From Anniella stebbinsi (taxonomy: Eukaryota > Chordata > Lepidosauria > Squamata > Anniellidae): a DNA stretch of 64,000 nucleotides. The stretch is from NCBI GenBank assembly GCA_029215795.1, contig JARDYH010000003.1, positions 262,169,562-262,233,561 of the forward strand, given 5' to 3'. This document shows positions 30,655-40,547 of the stretch, one piece after another. Both the position numbers and the translations under genes were made by a program. Each line of letters starts with the position of its first letter. Within the stretch, counting starts at the first letter, position 1. The notes under the pieces are model-generated. The model saw only the letters and a program-made list of their open reading frames with translations. It searched no databases and was not told the origin of the DNA.

Positions 30655-30786
30655 GGTGGTCAGGAAATAGATTTCCAGATGTTTCGGGTTCTAACTCCCA
30701 GAATTCCTGACATTGGCAGTGCTGGCAGGGGCTTCTGGGAGTTGAAGTCCAAAAGATCTGAAGATCTACCTTCTACACATCCCTGA
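30655..30786. mobile_element. Decayed palindromic MITE (…CAGATGTTT/AGATCTACC… type)
   Basis: Arms tttccagatgtttcgggttc and ttgaagtccaaaagatctga, with actcccagaattcctg facing cttctgggagttg; right end ctacacatccctg. Related to the CAGGGGTGGGGAAC family. Confidence 0.55.
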
Positions 30787-30829
30787 TCTCCATGGCCTGG
30801 AAGCTGCTGTCATGGTCCTAGGTCAGTGG

Positions 30830-30905
30830 TCTTTCCGTTCCCTACCTAGAGAGCAAACCTGGGTTGTTTTGCATGCAAAGCCGGCGCTGCAGATAACCTC
30901 ATTTA
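30830..30905 (-). mobile_element. tRNA-derived SINE fragment (second family)
   Basis: gagcaaacctgggttgtttt and gcatgcaaagccggcgctgc correspond to the head region seen at 829-950. Decayed. Confidence 0.4.
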
Positions 30906-31373
30906 TGCCATTGCAAACTCCTTCGAGTCATTGTGCGCTACAATAAATAACACAGAAGAGTATATCTGTCTCGGTGGGGGAGGCAGAATTTATTCTCATT
31001 CACTTTGTTACCGTGAAAGCAATCCTTTTACTTATTCACTTTCTGGCCGCCGCTTAAAATGCGCCCTGCTTTTGAATTCTTTTGTCAGAGTTTTAAAAGA
31101 AAGTGGCAGGTATCCATCCCCTCACAGCTCACTCGTAAGCAAAAACTGGCAAAGCAGAAAGCGTTGTCATTCAAAACTGTCATTTACCAAGATGTTTAGA
31201 GATGTTGCTGCTGCTACCGAGCACACTGGACAACACAGTAATGACAACAGGGAGTTGGCAGGTTCTCACTCAGAAGGCCACATCGCCATCTGCCGGAGAC
31301 CATTGGCATGACAAGAGCTGCCACAGAGACGAAGCAAAGGTTTCTTCGGCTCGCTTTTAAAAGAACAGTTAGA
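30906..31373. other. Unassigned sequence
   Basis: The frame 30931-31311 has no recognisable domain and is probably chance. No repeat recognised. Confidence 0.35.
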
Positions 31374-31696
31374 TAGGCTGACCAGATAAAATCCAGGTCA
31401 GGGCTCATGTAACTTTAACAGTTGTAGAGAAAAGGGTATTTCAGCCAGTGTCATTTGTATGTAATTAGTTCCTGGTGAAATTCCCTCTTCATCATCACAA
31501 CAGTTAAAGTTGCAGGGGCCCTGCCTTCTTTTGTATATGGTCACTCTAGTATAGTGCATGCACCTTGAACTGTTGTGATGAAGAGGGAATATCACCAGGA
31601 ACTAATTGCATACAAATGACACTGGCTGAAATTCCCTTTTCTCTACAACTGTTAAAGTTACATGAGCCTTGACCTGGATTTTATCTGGTCACCCTA
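31374..31696 (+). mobile_element. Palindromic hAT-like MITE, copy 13
   Basis: A 323-bp element, TAGGCTGACCAGAT to ATCTGGTCACCCTA, with a 3-nt expansion (catcatcac). Flanks cagttaga (31366-31373) and ccattaga (31697-31704) match at 6 of 8. Confidence 0.87.
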
Positions 31697-31730
31697 CCAT
31701 TAGATAGTTCAGAAATGGGGAGCACTGAGG

Positions 31731-32432
31731 TAGGGTGACCATATGAAATGGAGCACAGGGCTGCTGTATCTTTTACAGATGTACTGAAAAGGGAATTTCA
31801 GCAGGTGTCATTGGTATGCATGCAGCACCTGGTGAAATTTATTTATTTATTTATTTATTGCATTTTTATACCACCCAATAGCCGAGGCTCTCTGGGCGGA
31901 TTACAAAAATTAAAACCATAACGATTATTCAAAATATAAAACAACAACAGTATAAAAATGTAGCACAAAAATACAATATAAGAACACAAGCAGGATAAAA
32001 CCAAGCAGCAATGCAGAAATTAATACAGGCTTAAAATACAAATTTAAAACAGCACAGTTAAAAATTAGACTAATACACTGTTAAAATACTGAGAAAATAA
32101 AAAGCTCTTCACCTGGAATCTAAAAGAGTATAATGTAGGTGCCAGGCAGACCTCTCTAGGGAGCTCATTCCACAGCTGGGGTGCCATAGCAGAGAAGGCC
32201 TTCCTCTTGATAGCCCTCTTCATCACAACAGTTAAAGCTGCTGGAGCCCTGCCCTTTTTGTATCTGGTGACTCTACAAAAGAGGACAGGGCTCCTGCAGA
32301 AGTAACTGTTGTGATGAAGAGGGAACTTCACCAGGTGCTGCATGCCTACAAATGACACCTGCTGAAACTCCCCTTTCAATACAATTATTAAAGATACAGG
32401 AGCCCTGTCCTCCTTTCCATATGGTCACCCTA
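31731..32432. mobile_element. Palindromic hAT-like MITE, copy 14, carrying an L2 insertion
   Basis: Starts TAGGGTGACCATATG and ends CATATGGTCACCCTA. Flanks cactgagg (31723-31730) and cactggag (32433-32440) match at 6 of 8. Removing the L2 at 31840-32213 leaves a MITE of about 330 bp of the GCATGCAGCACC subfamily. Confidence 0.87.
31840..32213 (-). mobile_element. L2-type LINE 3' end inserted in MITE copy 14
   Basis: The MITE reads ggtgaaatt, then a tttatttatt tail, the L2 3' UTR and the terminal coding part on the complement, then resumes at ccctcttcatcacaacag. The terminal coding block (agctcattccacagctgggg, atagcagagaaggccttcct) matches other L2 ends. So L2 activity continued after this MITE inserted. 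Confidence 0.85.
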
Positions 32433-33031
32433 CACTGGAGGAATACCAATCCAAGAGCTGTACTCTGGCACAGTGCCATATATTTAGGAGTTGCCTCTCA
32501 ACAATGCAGACTTCATTTCTCCCAAGATACCACATACAGGGCGAGCGATACAAAATGCATTCCTTCACACCGGCTCAGCTGCCTGTCCCATCAGCTGTGT
32601 GGACAAAAAGATGGAAAACACTGACATTTCCGAACTGTATGGACAACAATCATTGAACGTGCTCTCGGGATCCCAGCACAACATGAGAGGAGGCAAAGTG
32701 GATAAAAATCAATATTTGAAGGGGAGAATCAATATTTTAAGGTTTAAATCGGGATTTTCGTTTTATTTTTAATCCTCAATTTTTGTCTTATTTAAGGTTA
32801 GATAAAATTGATTTACAAAAATAATAATCAGTGATCTTTAATTGAAATCTGTTTTTTTAAAAATGAATCTCTTTGTAAATGGTTTAAATCATCAATGAAA
32901 TACTACATTTCTTTCTCATTTTAAAAGAAAATCACTCATAGCTAAGTAATCAACTGGGAGTTGGGGGGAATGACAGCTGGTGTGGGGAAGGGGAGAATTC
33001 GTTGTAGAAAGTTCAAGGCCAGCATAGGCTT
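32433..33031. other. Unassigned, AT-rich in the second half
   Basis: Contains ggtttaaatcgggattttcg and repeated aatcaatattt-type motifs near 32700-32860, typical of decayed transposons. No gene. Confidence 0.35.
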
Positions 33032-33039
33032 AGTGCTAG

Positions 33040-33359
33040 TAGGGTGACCATATGGAAAGGAGGAGAGGGCTCCTGTATCTTTAACAATTATATAGAGAAG
33101 GGAATTTCAGCAGGTGTCATTTGTTGGCATGCAGCACCTGGTGAAATTCCCTCTTCATCACAACAGTCAAAGCTGCAGGAGCCCTGCCCTCTTTTGTACC
33201 TGGTCAAGAGGGCAGGGCTCCTGCAGCTTTACCTGCTGTGATGAAAAGGGAACTTCTCCAGGTGCTGCGTGCATACCAATGACACTTGCTGAAATTCCCT
33301 TTTCTACACGACTGTTAAAAGATACAGGAGCCCTGTCCTCCTTTCCATATGGTCACCCT
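33040..33359. mobile_element. Palindromic hAT-like MITE, copy 15
   Basis: A 320-bp element starting TAGGGTGACCATATG and ending CATATGGTCACCCT. Flanks agtgctag (33032-33039) and tgtgctag (33360-33367) match at 7 of 8. GCATGCAGCACC subfamily, with a nearly symmetric centre (ggtcaagagggcagggctcc). Confidence 0.9.
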
Positions 33360-33464
33360 TGTGCTAGCAATGTTGGCCAAATAAATTGGCCATGATCTAA
33401 CTTATGAAAATGCCTACATGTGGCTGTATATTAATTCTTTGATTTCGAATTGGATCTAGCATGT

Positions 33465-33610
33465 TTATTCTGCCCTTCCTCGAAGGAGCTCAGAGATGCA
33501 TATGGTATTCCCCCCCCTTCCCCCACACACTTCCAGTTTATCCTCATAATGACTCTGTGAGATAGGAAGATGACTGGCCAAAGATCACCAGGTCTATGTA
33601 TCTACTGAAA
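33465..33610 (-). mobile_element. Probable decayed SINE
   Basis: gtttatcctcataatgactc and gtgagataggaagatgactg resemble the middle of the MIR/CORE-like SINE on the minus strand. A C-run interrupts it near 33511. Confidence 0.4.
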
Positions 33611-33719
33611 TTCTTCAAGAGTGCATCAATGTTAAAGAGTGTGGTACTGATACCAGGAGTTAGCATTATATTACCCTTTATTTGTTACATGTATATCCCA
33701 CCTTTTCTTCCGAGGAGCC

Positions 33720-33918
33720 CAAGGCGCCGTGAAGACTGCTCTTTTCCGGCAGGCCTACCCAGTTGAATTTTAAGATGTTTTTAATGATGTATTTGTTTTT
33801 ATCTGTTTTAATGGTTTATCTATTTTATGGTTTTTATATTTAGATTTATTGTTGTTCCCCGCCTCGATCTGGATGGAGAGGCAGGTTTGAAATAAAATAA
33901 ATAAATAAATAAATATGA
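33720..33918 (+). mobile_element. L2-type LINE 3' end (second subfamily)
   Basis: Coding remnant aagactgctcttttccggca, gcctacccagttgaatttta, then 3' UTR and the cccgcctcgatctggatgga end with an AATAAATA-like tail at 33890-33915. It directly abuts a short SINE tail fragment on its left. Confidence 0.75.
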
Positions 33919-33936
33919 CTCTCCTCCTCTCTGTTT

Positions 33937-34168
33937 TTATTTATTTATTGCATTTATTTCCCGCCATTTTTCCTCCAAGGAACCCAAAGCGGCATACATA
34001 ATCCTCTTTCTCTCCATTTTATCCTCACAACAACAGCCCTGTGAGGGAGGTTGGGCTGAGAGTCTGTGACTGGCCCAAAGTCACCCAGTGGGTTTCCTGG
34101 CCAAGTGGGGACTAGAACCTGGATCTCCTGACTCCCAGTCCAACACTCTAGCCACTACATCACACTGT
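33937..34168 (-). mobile_element. tRNA-derived SINE (MIR/CORE-like)
   Basis: A near-complete minus-strand copy: tail tttatttattgcatttattt at 33947, CORE part, B-box complement ggggactagaacc, and head complement tctagccactacatcacact. Next to it, 34169-34235, is a fragment of a further SINE in the same orientation. Confidence 0.85.
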
Positions 34169-34235
34169 TGTATCCTCACAACAACCCTATGAAGTAGGTT
34201 AAGCTGAGAATCAGTCACTGGCCAATAGTTCAACT

Positions 34236-34594
34236 TCAGAGAAATCCTGCAAATTTGCTTTATTTGAATATTAGATGCACACATCTCTCAATATGTATAA
34301 TTTTTTAAAGTGGGTGGCATTGGAAAGCAAAGACTAGCATTTCCTGAAGATCCCAGTGTCTTTTGGCCCACATTCCAAATCCCTTTCGAATTGCCTTCTG
34401 AACACTGATGCTGAAGAGAATAAGAGGCTAAGCGCTCTTGCGGTGTAATCAGAGATAATGTGTGCAGATGTTGGAACCGTCTTCTGTTTCTTTCAAAGAA
34501 AGTGCCACACTGAATTGGAATGGGAGGTTTGCCAGCTTTCTCATACGGTATTAAAGCTTTCCAAGTTTTTCCCATCAATGGATTATTCCACAAA

Positions 34595-34631
<37 letters not shown>

Positions 34632-35082
34632 TCTTCAAAGCACCTCGAATGTTAAAATCCTCCAAATCTAAATTGACCAAGTTGAGTGCACTGCTAGAGC
34701 ATATCAATAGCAATTGAGGAAACTTGGAGCCTGATTTCTGTGGGAGTTGCTGTAATAGGATTTTCACATTACAAATCCAATTCAATAGTCTCATTGGAAT
34801 GCTCTCCCTCCACCCTCCACCCCAAACCTTCCTTTAAATGAAGGCAGGGTTCCTGTCACCTTCCCCACCTCTAAGTCTTTTTAAGAAAGATGTTTCTCAT
34901 ATTATTGAGCTTGTCTACTAAGTATAAGCCTTGTAGGAGTCTATCTGGCAGGGCTCCATACTCAATGAAGACAACAGCAAGGCATGTTTTAAGGCTTCAC
35001 CAAGTTTCTGTTATTTTTTTATTTATGTTGTTTGGCATCCCACGGAGTTGGTAAACATGGAGTTGTCTTTCCCTGCAGACAG
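34236..35082. other. Unassigned sequence with a CA microsatellite
   Basis: (CA)n spans about 34597-34629. The rest shows no gene or repeat. The frames over the CA run are low complexity. Confidence 0.4.
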
Positions 35083-35310
35083 TGGCTGAATTCGGACAAC
35101 ACAATAGTCAATGGTTGGGTAATAATCAACTTTACAGTTGTTCATCTAGGGGGTACTCCCCACACAACATGGTAATAAATAATCAACTGTGGTGTGGATT
35201 AGGATCAGCGTTGGGTTGACTATGGCAGCATTCGGACAACACGATAGTCAATACAACTGATGATTGTTTCCCCCCCCCCTGTTTCTTATTGTGTCGTCCG
35301 AATTCAGCCA

Positions 35311-35311
<1 letters not shown>
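35083..35311. mobile_element. MITE with GGCTGAATTCGGACAAC termini
   Basis: TGGCTGAATTCGGACAACAC at the left faces TGTGTCGTCCGAATTCAGCC at the right. Internally, acacgatagtcaatac and acaatagtcaatgg are further repeats of the terminal block, and a second internal terminus lies near 35229. The superfamily is not assigned. It abuts a GT/GA microsatellite. Confidence 0.8.

Positions 35312-35377
<66 letters not shown>
35311..35377. repeat. (GT)n(GA)n compound microsatellite
   Basis: About 7 GT units followed by about 25 GA units with one interruption (aaagag). Confidence 0.95.
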
Positions 35378-35378
<1 letters not shown>

Positions 35379-35578
35379 AAATGGTTCCGTTGACGGTCTT
35401 CACCTTAAAGATTAAGATCGTAATGAGGGCATTTAGGCAGACAAATAGGTCATGATAACTAGATCTTTCTGCATTTCTACAGTTTTTAGAAAAGCCTGTT
35501 TAGGTAAACAGCTACCAAACCAATAGCCCATTTTGCTAGATCGTCTTGAAGTATACAAAACCTATTAAAGACAGGGGC

Positions 35579-36090
35579 TGCAATCAGACAAGATAATAGT
35601 CAACGATGAGTTAATAGTCAACTCTGCGGTTGGTTATCGAGGGGGTACTCCCCACACAATATGATTATAATCAACCATGGTGTGGATTAAGGCCAGTGTC
35701 GAGTTGACTATTAATCAATGGTATGTTTGATTGACACATCCCTTGCCCTCTCTCCTCCGTTAGTCCACCTGCTGGTATCCCATAAGCCATTGCAACTTCT
35801 GCTGACTGGACTAGAGCGTCAGCCACCACTTTGGTCCCTCTTGACAGGGGACTCTGTAGTCACCGAAAACAACCAATTGTGTGTGACAAAATGGTCAACA
35901 GTGCCCAACAGATGACATGATAGCCAACGGTTCTTCAAATAATCAACTCTGCACATTGTTGGTTATTTGTGTTGGTTATTTTGACCGAATAACCAACTGT
36001 GGTGTGAAAAAGTCCCCAAAAACACACAGTAACCAAACATTGCCGATTTAACCCACTCTTGATTATTGTGTCCTCCAAACCCAGTCAGGG
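35579..36090. mobile_element. Diverged longer relative of the GGCTGAATTCGG MITE
   Basis: Starts ctgcaatcagacaagataat, shares agtcaac, gggggtactccccacacaat and aatcaaccatggtgtggatt with 35083-35311, and ends gattattgtgtcctccaaac. The interior has further copies of the agccaacggtt/aaccaactgtggtg block. Possibly two copies in tandem. Confidence 0.6.
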
Positions 36091-36135
36091 AGTCAAACTG
36101 CACCTAAATCACAGCCAGTTATTTATTTATTTGTG

Positions 36136-36810
36136 CCAACAGTGTGATGTGGCTGCAAAAAAGCAAATGCTATTTTGAGCTGCATTAATAGAAGTATAGC
36201 TTCCAAATCATGTGAGGTATTGGTTAGGTCTCATCTTGAGTACTGTGTCCAGTTCTGGGCACTACACTTCAAGAAGGATGCAGACAAGCTGGAGGAAGTT
36301 CAGAGGAGGGCAACAAGGATGATCAGGGGTTTGGAAACAAAGTCCTATGAGGAGAGACTGAAAGAACTGGGCATGTTTATCCTGGAGAAAAAAGACTGAG
36401 GGGAGACATTTATTTATTTATTGCATTTATATACCACCCCATAAGCTCTCTGGGCGGTTTACAAAAACATGATAGCACTCTTCAATGACATGAAATGTTG
36501 TCACACAGAGGAGGTCCAGGATCTCTTCTCAATCACCCCAGAACACAGAGGAGGACCAGGATCTGTTCTCGATCATCCCAGAGTGCAGTTACAGGAAGCC
36601 TGATCAGCAAAAACTTCCTGACTGGTTCCTGGCGACACTGGAACCAATTACCTAGGGAGGTTGAGGGCTCTCCCACATTAGAGGCATTCAAGAGGCAGCT
36701 GGACAACCATCTGTCAGGGATGCTTTAAGGTGGATTCCTGCATTGAGCAAGGGGCTAGACTCGATGACCTTATAGGCTCTTTCCAACTCTACTATTCTAT
36801 AATTCTATTA
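36136..36810 (+). mobile_element. CR1-type LINE 3' end with an L2 fragment inserted
   Basis: Encodes CR1 C-terminal pieces ([45 protein letters not shown]), then the 3' non-coding end with actctactattctataattc. It parallels 7025-7660. Stops and deletions show it is dead. An L2 tail interrupts it at 36409-36467. Confidence 0.85.
36409..36467 (-). mobile_element. 59-bp L2 tail inserted in a CR1
   Basis: The CR1 reads gggagacat, then tttatttattgcatttatat ... gcggtttacaaaa, then resumes acatgatagcactctt. The shared acat on both sides is a minimal TSD. The uninterrupted CR1 text is at 7300-7325. Confidence 0.8.
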
Positions 36811-37162
36811 TTTCTATTTTTTTCTTGAACTGGAACAGAAACTGACTCAAGCTCTGAAAGTCTATGTTGAACCAGAACTGGAACAGGCCTGCAAAAAATA
36901 AATTCCAGTTACTTCTTCAGAATAAAGTGTTTTGACTCAGGAATAAGGTGTTTGGACCCAAATACTCCTGGTGTAGTGTGTTCATGGTCTCCTCCAGAAC
37001 CAGAATGAATCAGAAGGAGTGCATAAAATAAAACCGGTATGTGGGGAAGCTGCTAGGTCACAGGGACCAAGGCTGAGAGGTATCAGCCTCCAAGAGAGTG
37101 GTGCCAATGGAAACTTCCCTCCCAAAGTACATAGAAGGCTCAGGGGGGCTTTCATCAGGATA

Positions 37163-37164
<2 letters not shown>

Positions 37165-37211
<47 letters not shown>
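37165..37211. repeat. (TC)n microsatellite
   Basis: About 23 TC units. It produces Ser-Leu and Glu-Arg repeats in overlapping frames. Confidence 0.95.
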
Positions 37212-37214
<3 letters not shown>

Positions 37215-37239
37215 TATTAGAACCTGAAGTCATCCCACA

Positions 37240-37494
37240 GAGCTGACTGATGAGAGATTCAGGACAGTTCAAAGGAAAGACCTCACCCAGCGCATAATTC
37301 AACTATGGAATTCGCTACCACAAGATGTAGTGATGGCTACCAATTTGGATGGCTTTAAAAAGGGGTTGGATAAATTCCTGGAGAAGACTATCAATGGCTA
37401 CTAGTCTTGTTAGCTATGTGCTACCTCCAGTATCAGAGTCAGTAAGCTTATATACACCAGTTGCTGGGGAGTATGGGAGGATGCTGTTGACTCA
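37240..37494 (+). mobile_element. CR1/L3-like LINE 3' end
   Basis: gacctcacccagcgcataat, ggaattcgctaccacaagat, ggctttaaaaaggggttgga and ctatgtgctacctccagtat form the terminal part of the L3-like element. It would continue the LINE at 61208-63247, which breaks off just before this point. The 3' end here is cut by an L2 tail. Confidence 0.75.
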
Positions 37495-37548
<54 letters not shown>

Positions 37549-37655
37549 TAAACTTATATACCGCCCCATAGCTGAAGCTCTCTGGGCGGTTTACAAAAAT
37601 TAAAAAGATTGAGCATTAAAAAGACAATATACAAAATTTAAAACCATAAGGCCAC
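37495..37655 (-). mobile_element. L2-type LINE 3' tail with (ATT)n
   Basis: (ATT)n at 37497-37548, then cttatataccgccccatagc and gcggtttacaaaaattaaaa. The layout is the same as at 63248-63400. Confidence 0.85.
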
Positions 37656-38258
37656 TCACCCCCCACAGCTCCATTTTGCATTACAAAAATATGCGTGTTC
37701 ATTGCATTTGCAAAATCAGTGTGTAGTTTAGTCCTGAAAGAGAGAATATCTGACCTGACCTTGCTGGAGTTCAGATATTACAAGGGGTTGGATGACAGCC
37801 TGGTGGCTACTGGTAAAATAACAGATCAAAGGGATACAGAAACACCAAGAATTTTGGATATATTTCCTCCAGCATCCCTGTCTGGAAGCATAACCGCATT
37901 ACCTTGAATTATTCCTCTGGAACGGGCCTCTCAACAGTGAGGATCAATCATAATTTGATCTTCGCCTATGTAGTGCTGCCGGATAATCCTACTCAAATTA
38001 TTGTTCTACAGCTTTCCAGTATCTAAGGTGAAAGCATCACCCAGAGTTTTGATCAATTTACAGGATGCAACCTTTTCCCCTGCAGTGTAATTTTTTGGGG
38101 GGAGAGAGAAGAACAAGGCATAATAAGGTTTTATTTAAAACCCACACACACACACACACACACACAGCAGTCAACACCACCTCCGTGCCAGAATTCAATT
38201 GAGAGCAGCTCCAGATTTTACACAGAAGAGGTAGGAAGAGGGGGAGAAGAAACTGAAG
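37656..38258. other. Unassigned sequence with an AC microsatellite
   Basis: (AC)n at about 38141-38166. No gene. The passage 37900-37990 (gaacgggcctctcaacagtg) is unidentified. Confidence 0.35.
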
Positions 38259-38439
38259 CCAGATCCATACCAAGCAGGATATAGTGGTATGAAAGCAGTA
38301 TATGGTATGTGTCAATGGGCCCCAACAGTTGTCGGTGCACTTCAATACCGCTATAAAGCAGTAGTGTGGCTCCTGCCTTTTATATACCACTTTCATACCG
38401 CTTTCATATCACTATATCCTGCTTGGTATAGATCTGGCC
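38259..38439. mobile_element. Palindromic MITE (CCAGATCYATACCAAGCAGG type)
   Basis: ccagatccataccaagcagg faces cctgcttggtatagatctgg; inner arms gatatagtggtatgaaagca and tttcatatcactatatc pair as well. About 181 bp. A fragment of the same family is at 29114-29170. No TSD was recognised. Confidence 0.85.
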
Positions 38440-38455
38440 CAGGACTTACCTTCAG

Positions 38456-38560
38456 GGCAGTGGTCCTCCAGATGCTGCTGAACTGCAACTCCCATTATCC
38501 CTCACCATTGGCTATGTTGGCTAGGCTTGATGGGAGTTGCAGTTCAAGATGCCAGAGAAA
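38456..38560. mobile_element. CAGGGGTGGGGAAC-type MITE fragment
   Basis: tcctccagatgctgctgaac, then ctgcaactcccattatccct, and the complementary arm gatgggagttgcagttcaag. Outer ends are lost. Confidence 0.6.
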
Positions 38561-38912
38561 TCTGCAATGGATTCAAATGAATTCAGATTTCTATGAATTT
38601 GACCTGCTGCTTCGTCAGCAGACCCGTCGCTTCCCAAGCCATGCACATTCCGCAGACCAGTTCTTCACTTGGGGGGGGGGGAGGATTTGCATTAATGCGC
38701 ATGAGCACTAATGCACATTAGCTAACGTGCATGTGTGCAAGTGTGAATGCACACTTGGGCCAGATTAGCAGCGAATGTGAGTTAGAGTGAGTAGAAGGAA
38801 ATTCTGGTTTAAAAAAAACAGATTCCGTCAATGAGTGGATGCTCAAACAAAAGACGCCTGGCAATCTGCAAAACACAGATGGAATGGATTTCACAAAATC
38901 CGTACATCCCTA
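38561..38912. mobile_element. Possible hAT-like element ending ACATCCCTA
   Basis: Contains repeated gaattcagatttctatgaat and gcacattagctaacgtgcat motifs, and ends aatccgtacatcccta. Compare the ends at 19830 and 41296. The left boundary is unclear. Confidence 0.4.
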
Positions 38913-39031
38913 CTTGTAGTCCAACAACAGCTGTGGTAGGGGTGCAATTTTCATCAATACAGTGCTAGAGCTCAGGGTCCCCCAATAACATCAAGTGTAG
39001 GGTTGAAATAGCAAACAGACAGTATATCCTC

Positions 39032-39270
39032 AGAGCCAGTGTGGTGTAGTGGCTAAAGTGTTGGACTGGGAGTCAAGAGTTCCGGGTTCTAGTCCCCACT
39101 CAGCCATGGAAACCCACTGGGTGACTTTGGGCCAGTCACAGACCCTCAGCCCAACTTATCTCACAGGGTGGTTGTGAGGATAAAAATGGAGAGGAGAAGG
39201 ATTATGTATGCCACTTTGGGTCCCTTGGAGGAAAAAAGGCAGGATATAAATGTAATAAATAAATAAATAA
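39032..39270 (+). mobile_element. tRNA-derived SINE, near-complete copy
   Basis: Head with tgtggtgtagtggctaaagt (A box), B box GGTTCTAGTCCCC near 39084-39096, CORE-like part (gactttgggccagtcacaga; gtgaggataaaaatggagag) and LINE-like tail ggcaggatataaatgtaata followed by aataaataaataaa. Best reference for the split copy at 23846-25015. Confidence 0.88.
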
Positions 39271-39750
39271 AACTCATCCTTCATGTACCTGCCCATAATG
39301 GTGCCATCCACACATAAGAGGGAGGGTCAACAGGCTTGGGGAACCCCAAGATTTTGCAGAAATAGTGGTGGTGGGGAGACCCTAAAGGTGATTTGTGCTG
39401 GAATGAAACTAATGCCCCAATAAGGACCAAGTCTGTTCAATGGGCATAGAATATTGACCAATTGAAGTTTGGGGAACTGGGGAAAAGGGCAATGGAATGG
39501 AGCATCCTGAAAATGGGTATGGCTGGCTGGTTGGATAATTGCACACGGCAACATTTAGTTGTAGGTCCCACTTATCGTTGTTGATGTCGATACAACAAGA
39601 TTCAGTGATGCTTCCCAAGATAGGTGATTTTAAAGGAAATTGATTATTAGCTATGATATCCAAATGGATCCAAATGGAATAGCAGGGGTGGGAACAAACA
39701 ACAGGTGAGGTCCCTTGCTCTGCTTCTGACTGGTCTTTGTGGGAAACTTG
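39271..39750. other. Unassigned sequence
   Basis: No gene or repeat recognised. Confidence 0.35.
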
Positions 39751-39888
39751 GGCCCTTTCTACACCATAGGGGTGTAGAGGAAGGGAGGGAGGACAATCCC
39801 GGAAGTACCTAATACACCCCATCAGCGCACAGGGACCAGCCCGGGGGGGGGGGGGGATCCCAGGTGAAACACCTGGTGTGGAAAGGGC
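39751..39888. mobile_element. MITE with GGCCCTTTCTACACC termini
   Basis: ggccctttctacaccatagg at the left faces cctggtgtggaaagggcc at the right; the interior has gaagggagggagg and a G-run. The same terminal block is in 23216-23397 and 27185-27378 and probably at 26922. Confidence 0.65.
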
Positions 39889-40147
39889 CTTGATTTGCTG
39901 GATTTGATTGATCTTTGGTCTGAAATTTAGCAGGGATTGTCTAATCTACTTTTCTGTGCTCTCTATGTGGCATAGGTGGTGGAAATATCACCCATTTTGT
40001 TGTGGTAAAATATGTGAATTTTATTTCCACATCTGGCGGTCATGCTTCTCACTGTGGGACAGATGCCCAAGTCCTCTCACCAGATGTTATGCAAACGATG
40101 GAGGGGGAAGGAAATGCCCAAACGAAAATGAATTGGCACTCTCTGAT

Positions 40148-40285
40148 GCAGCCTTCTGCAGCCTATGCCCCTCCAGGTGTTTTGAGTTTTGACCTACATC
40201 TCCCAACAGCCCCAGCCAGCATGGCCTATGGTTACATGGATGGTGGGAGTTGTGGGCCAAAACATCTAGAAGCCAGGAGATTGAG
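40148..40285. mobile_element. CAGGGGTGGGGAAC-type MITE, decayed
   Basis: gcccctccaggtgttttgag, ctacatctcccaacagcccc, and the facing arm gatggtgggagttgtgggcc, aaaacatctagaagcc. Confidence 0.6.
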
Positions 40286-40547
40286 TCCTCACTTCCAGCG
40301 GACGACCCAAAGTGGGAATACAGCAGGCACAGCCCCCCTTGCAGCAAGAATATCGTAGCATAGACTGGCACCTCCAGGCCATGCTGCAGCGATGAGATCA
40401 CCTTCACATGGCTGAGCCTGGAAGACAGGAAAGTTTTATATAGAGCTGGAGCATTGCTTCTCCTCTCTTCCAATTTCTGAGTAACATCCCAAGCCACATC
40501 AAACCATTACATTGCTGTGTAACTCATGCACATTTCAGAATTACAGT

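Noticed and set aside
34288..34794. 168-codon minus-strand frame with a Cys-Val repeat
   Set aside because: Driven by the CA microsatellite at 34597-34629; flanks show no similarity to a known protein.
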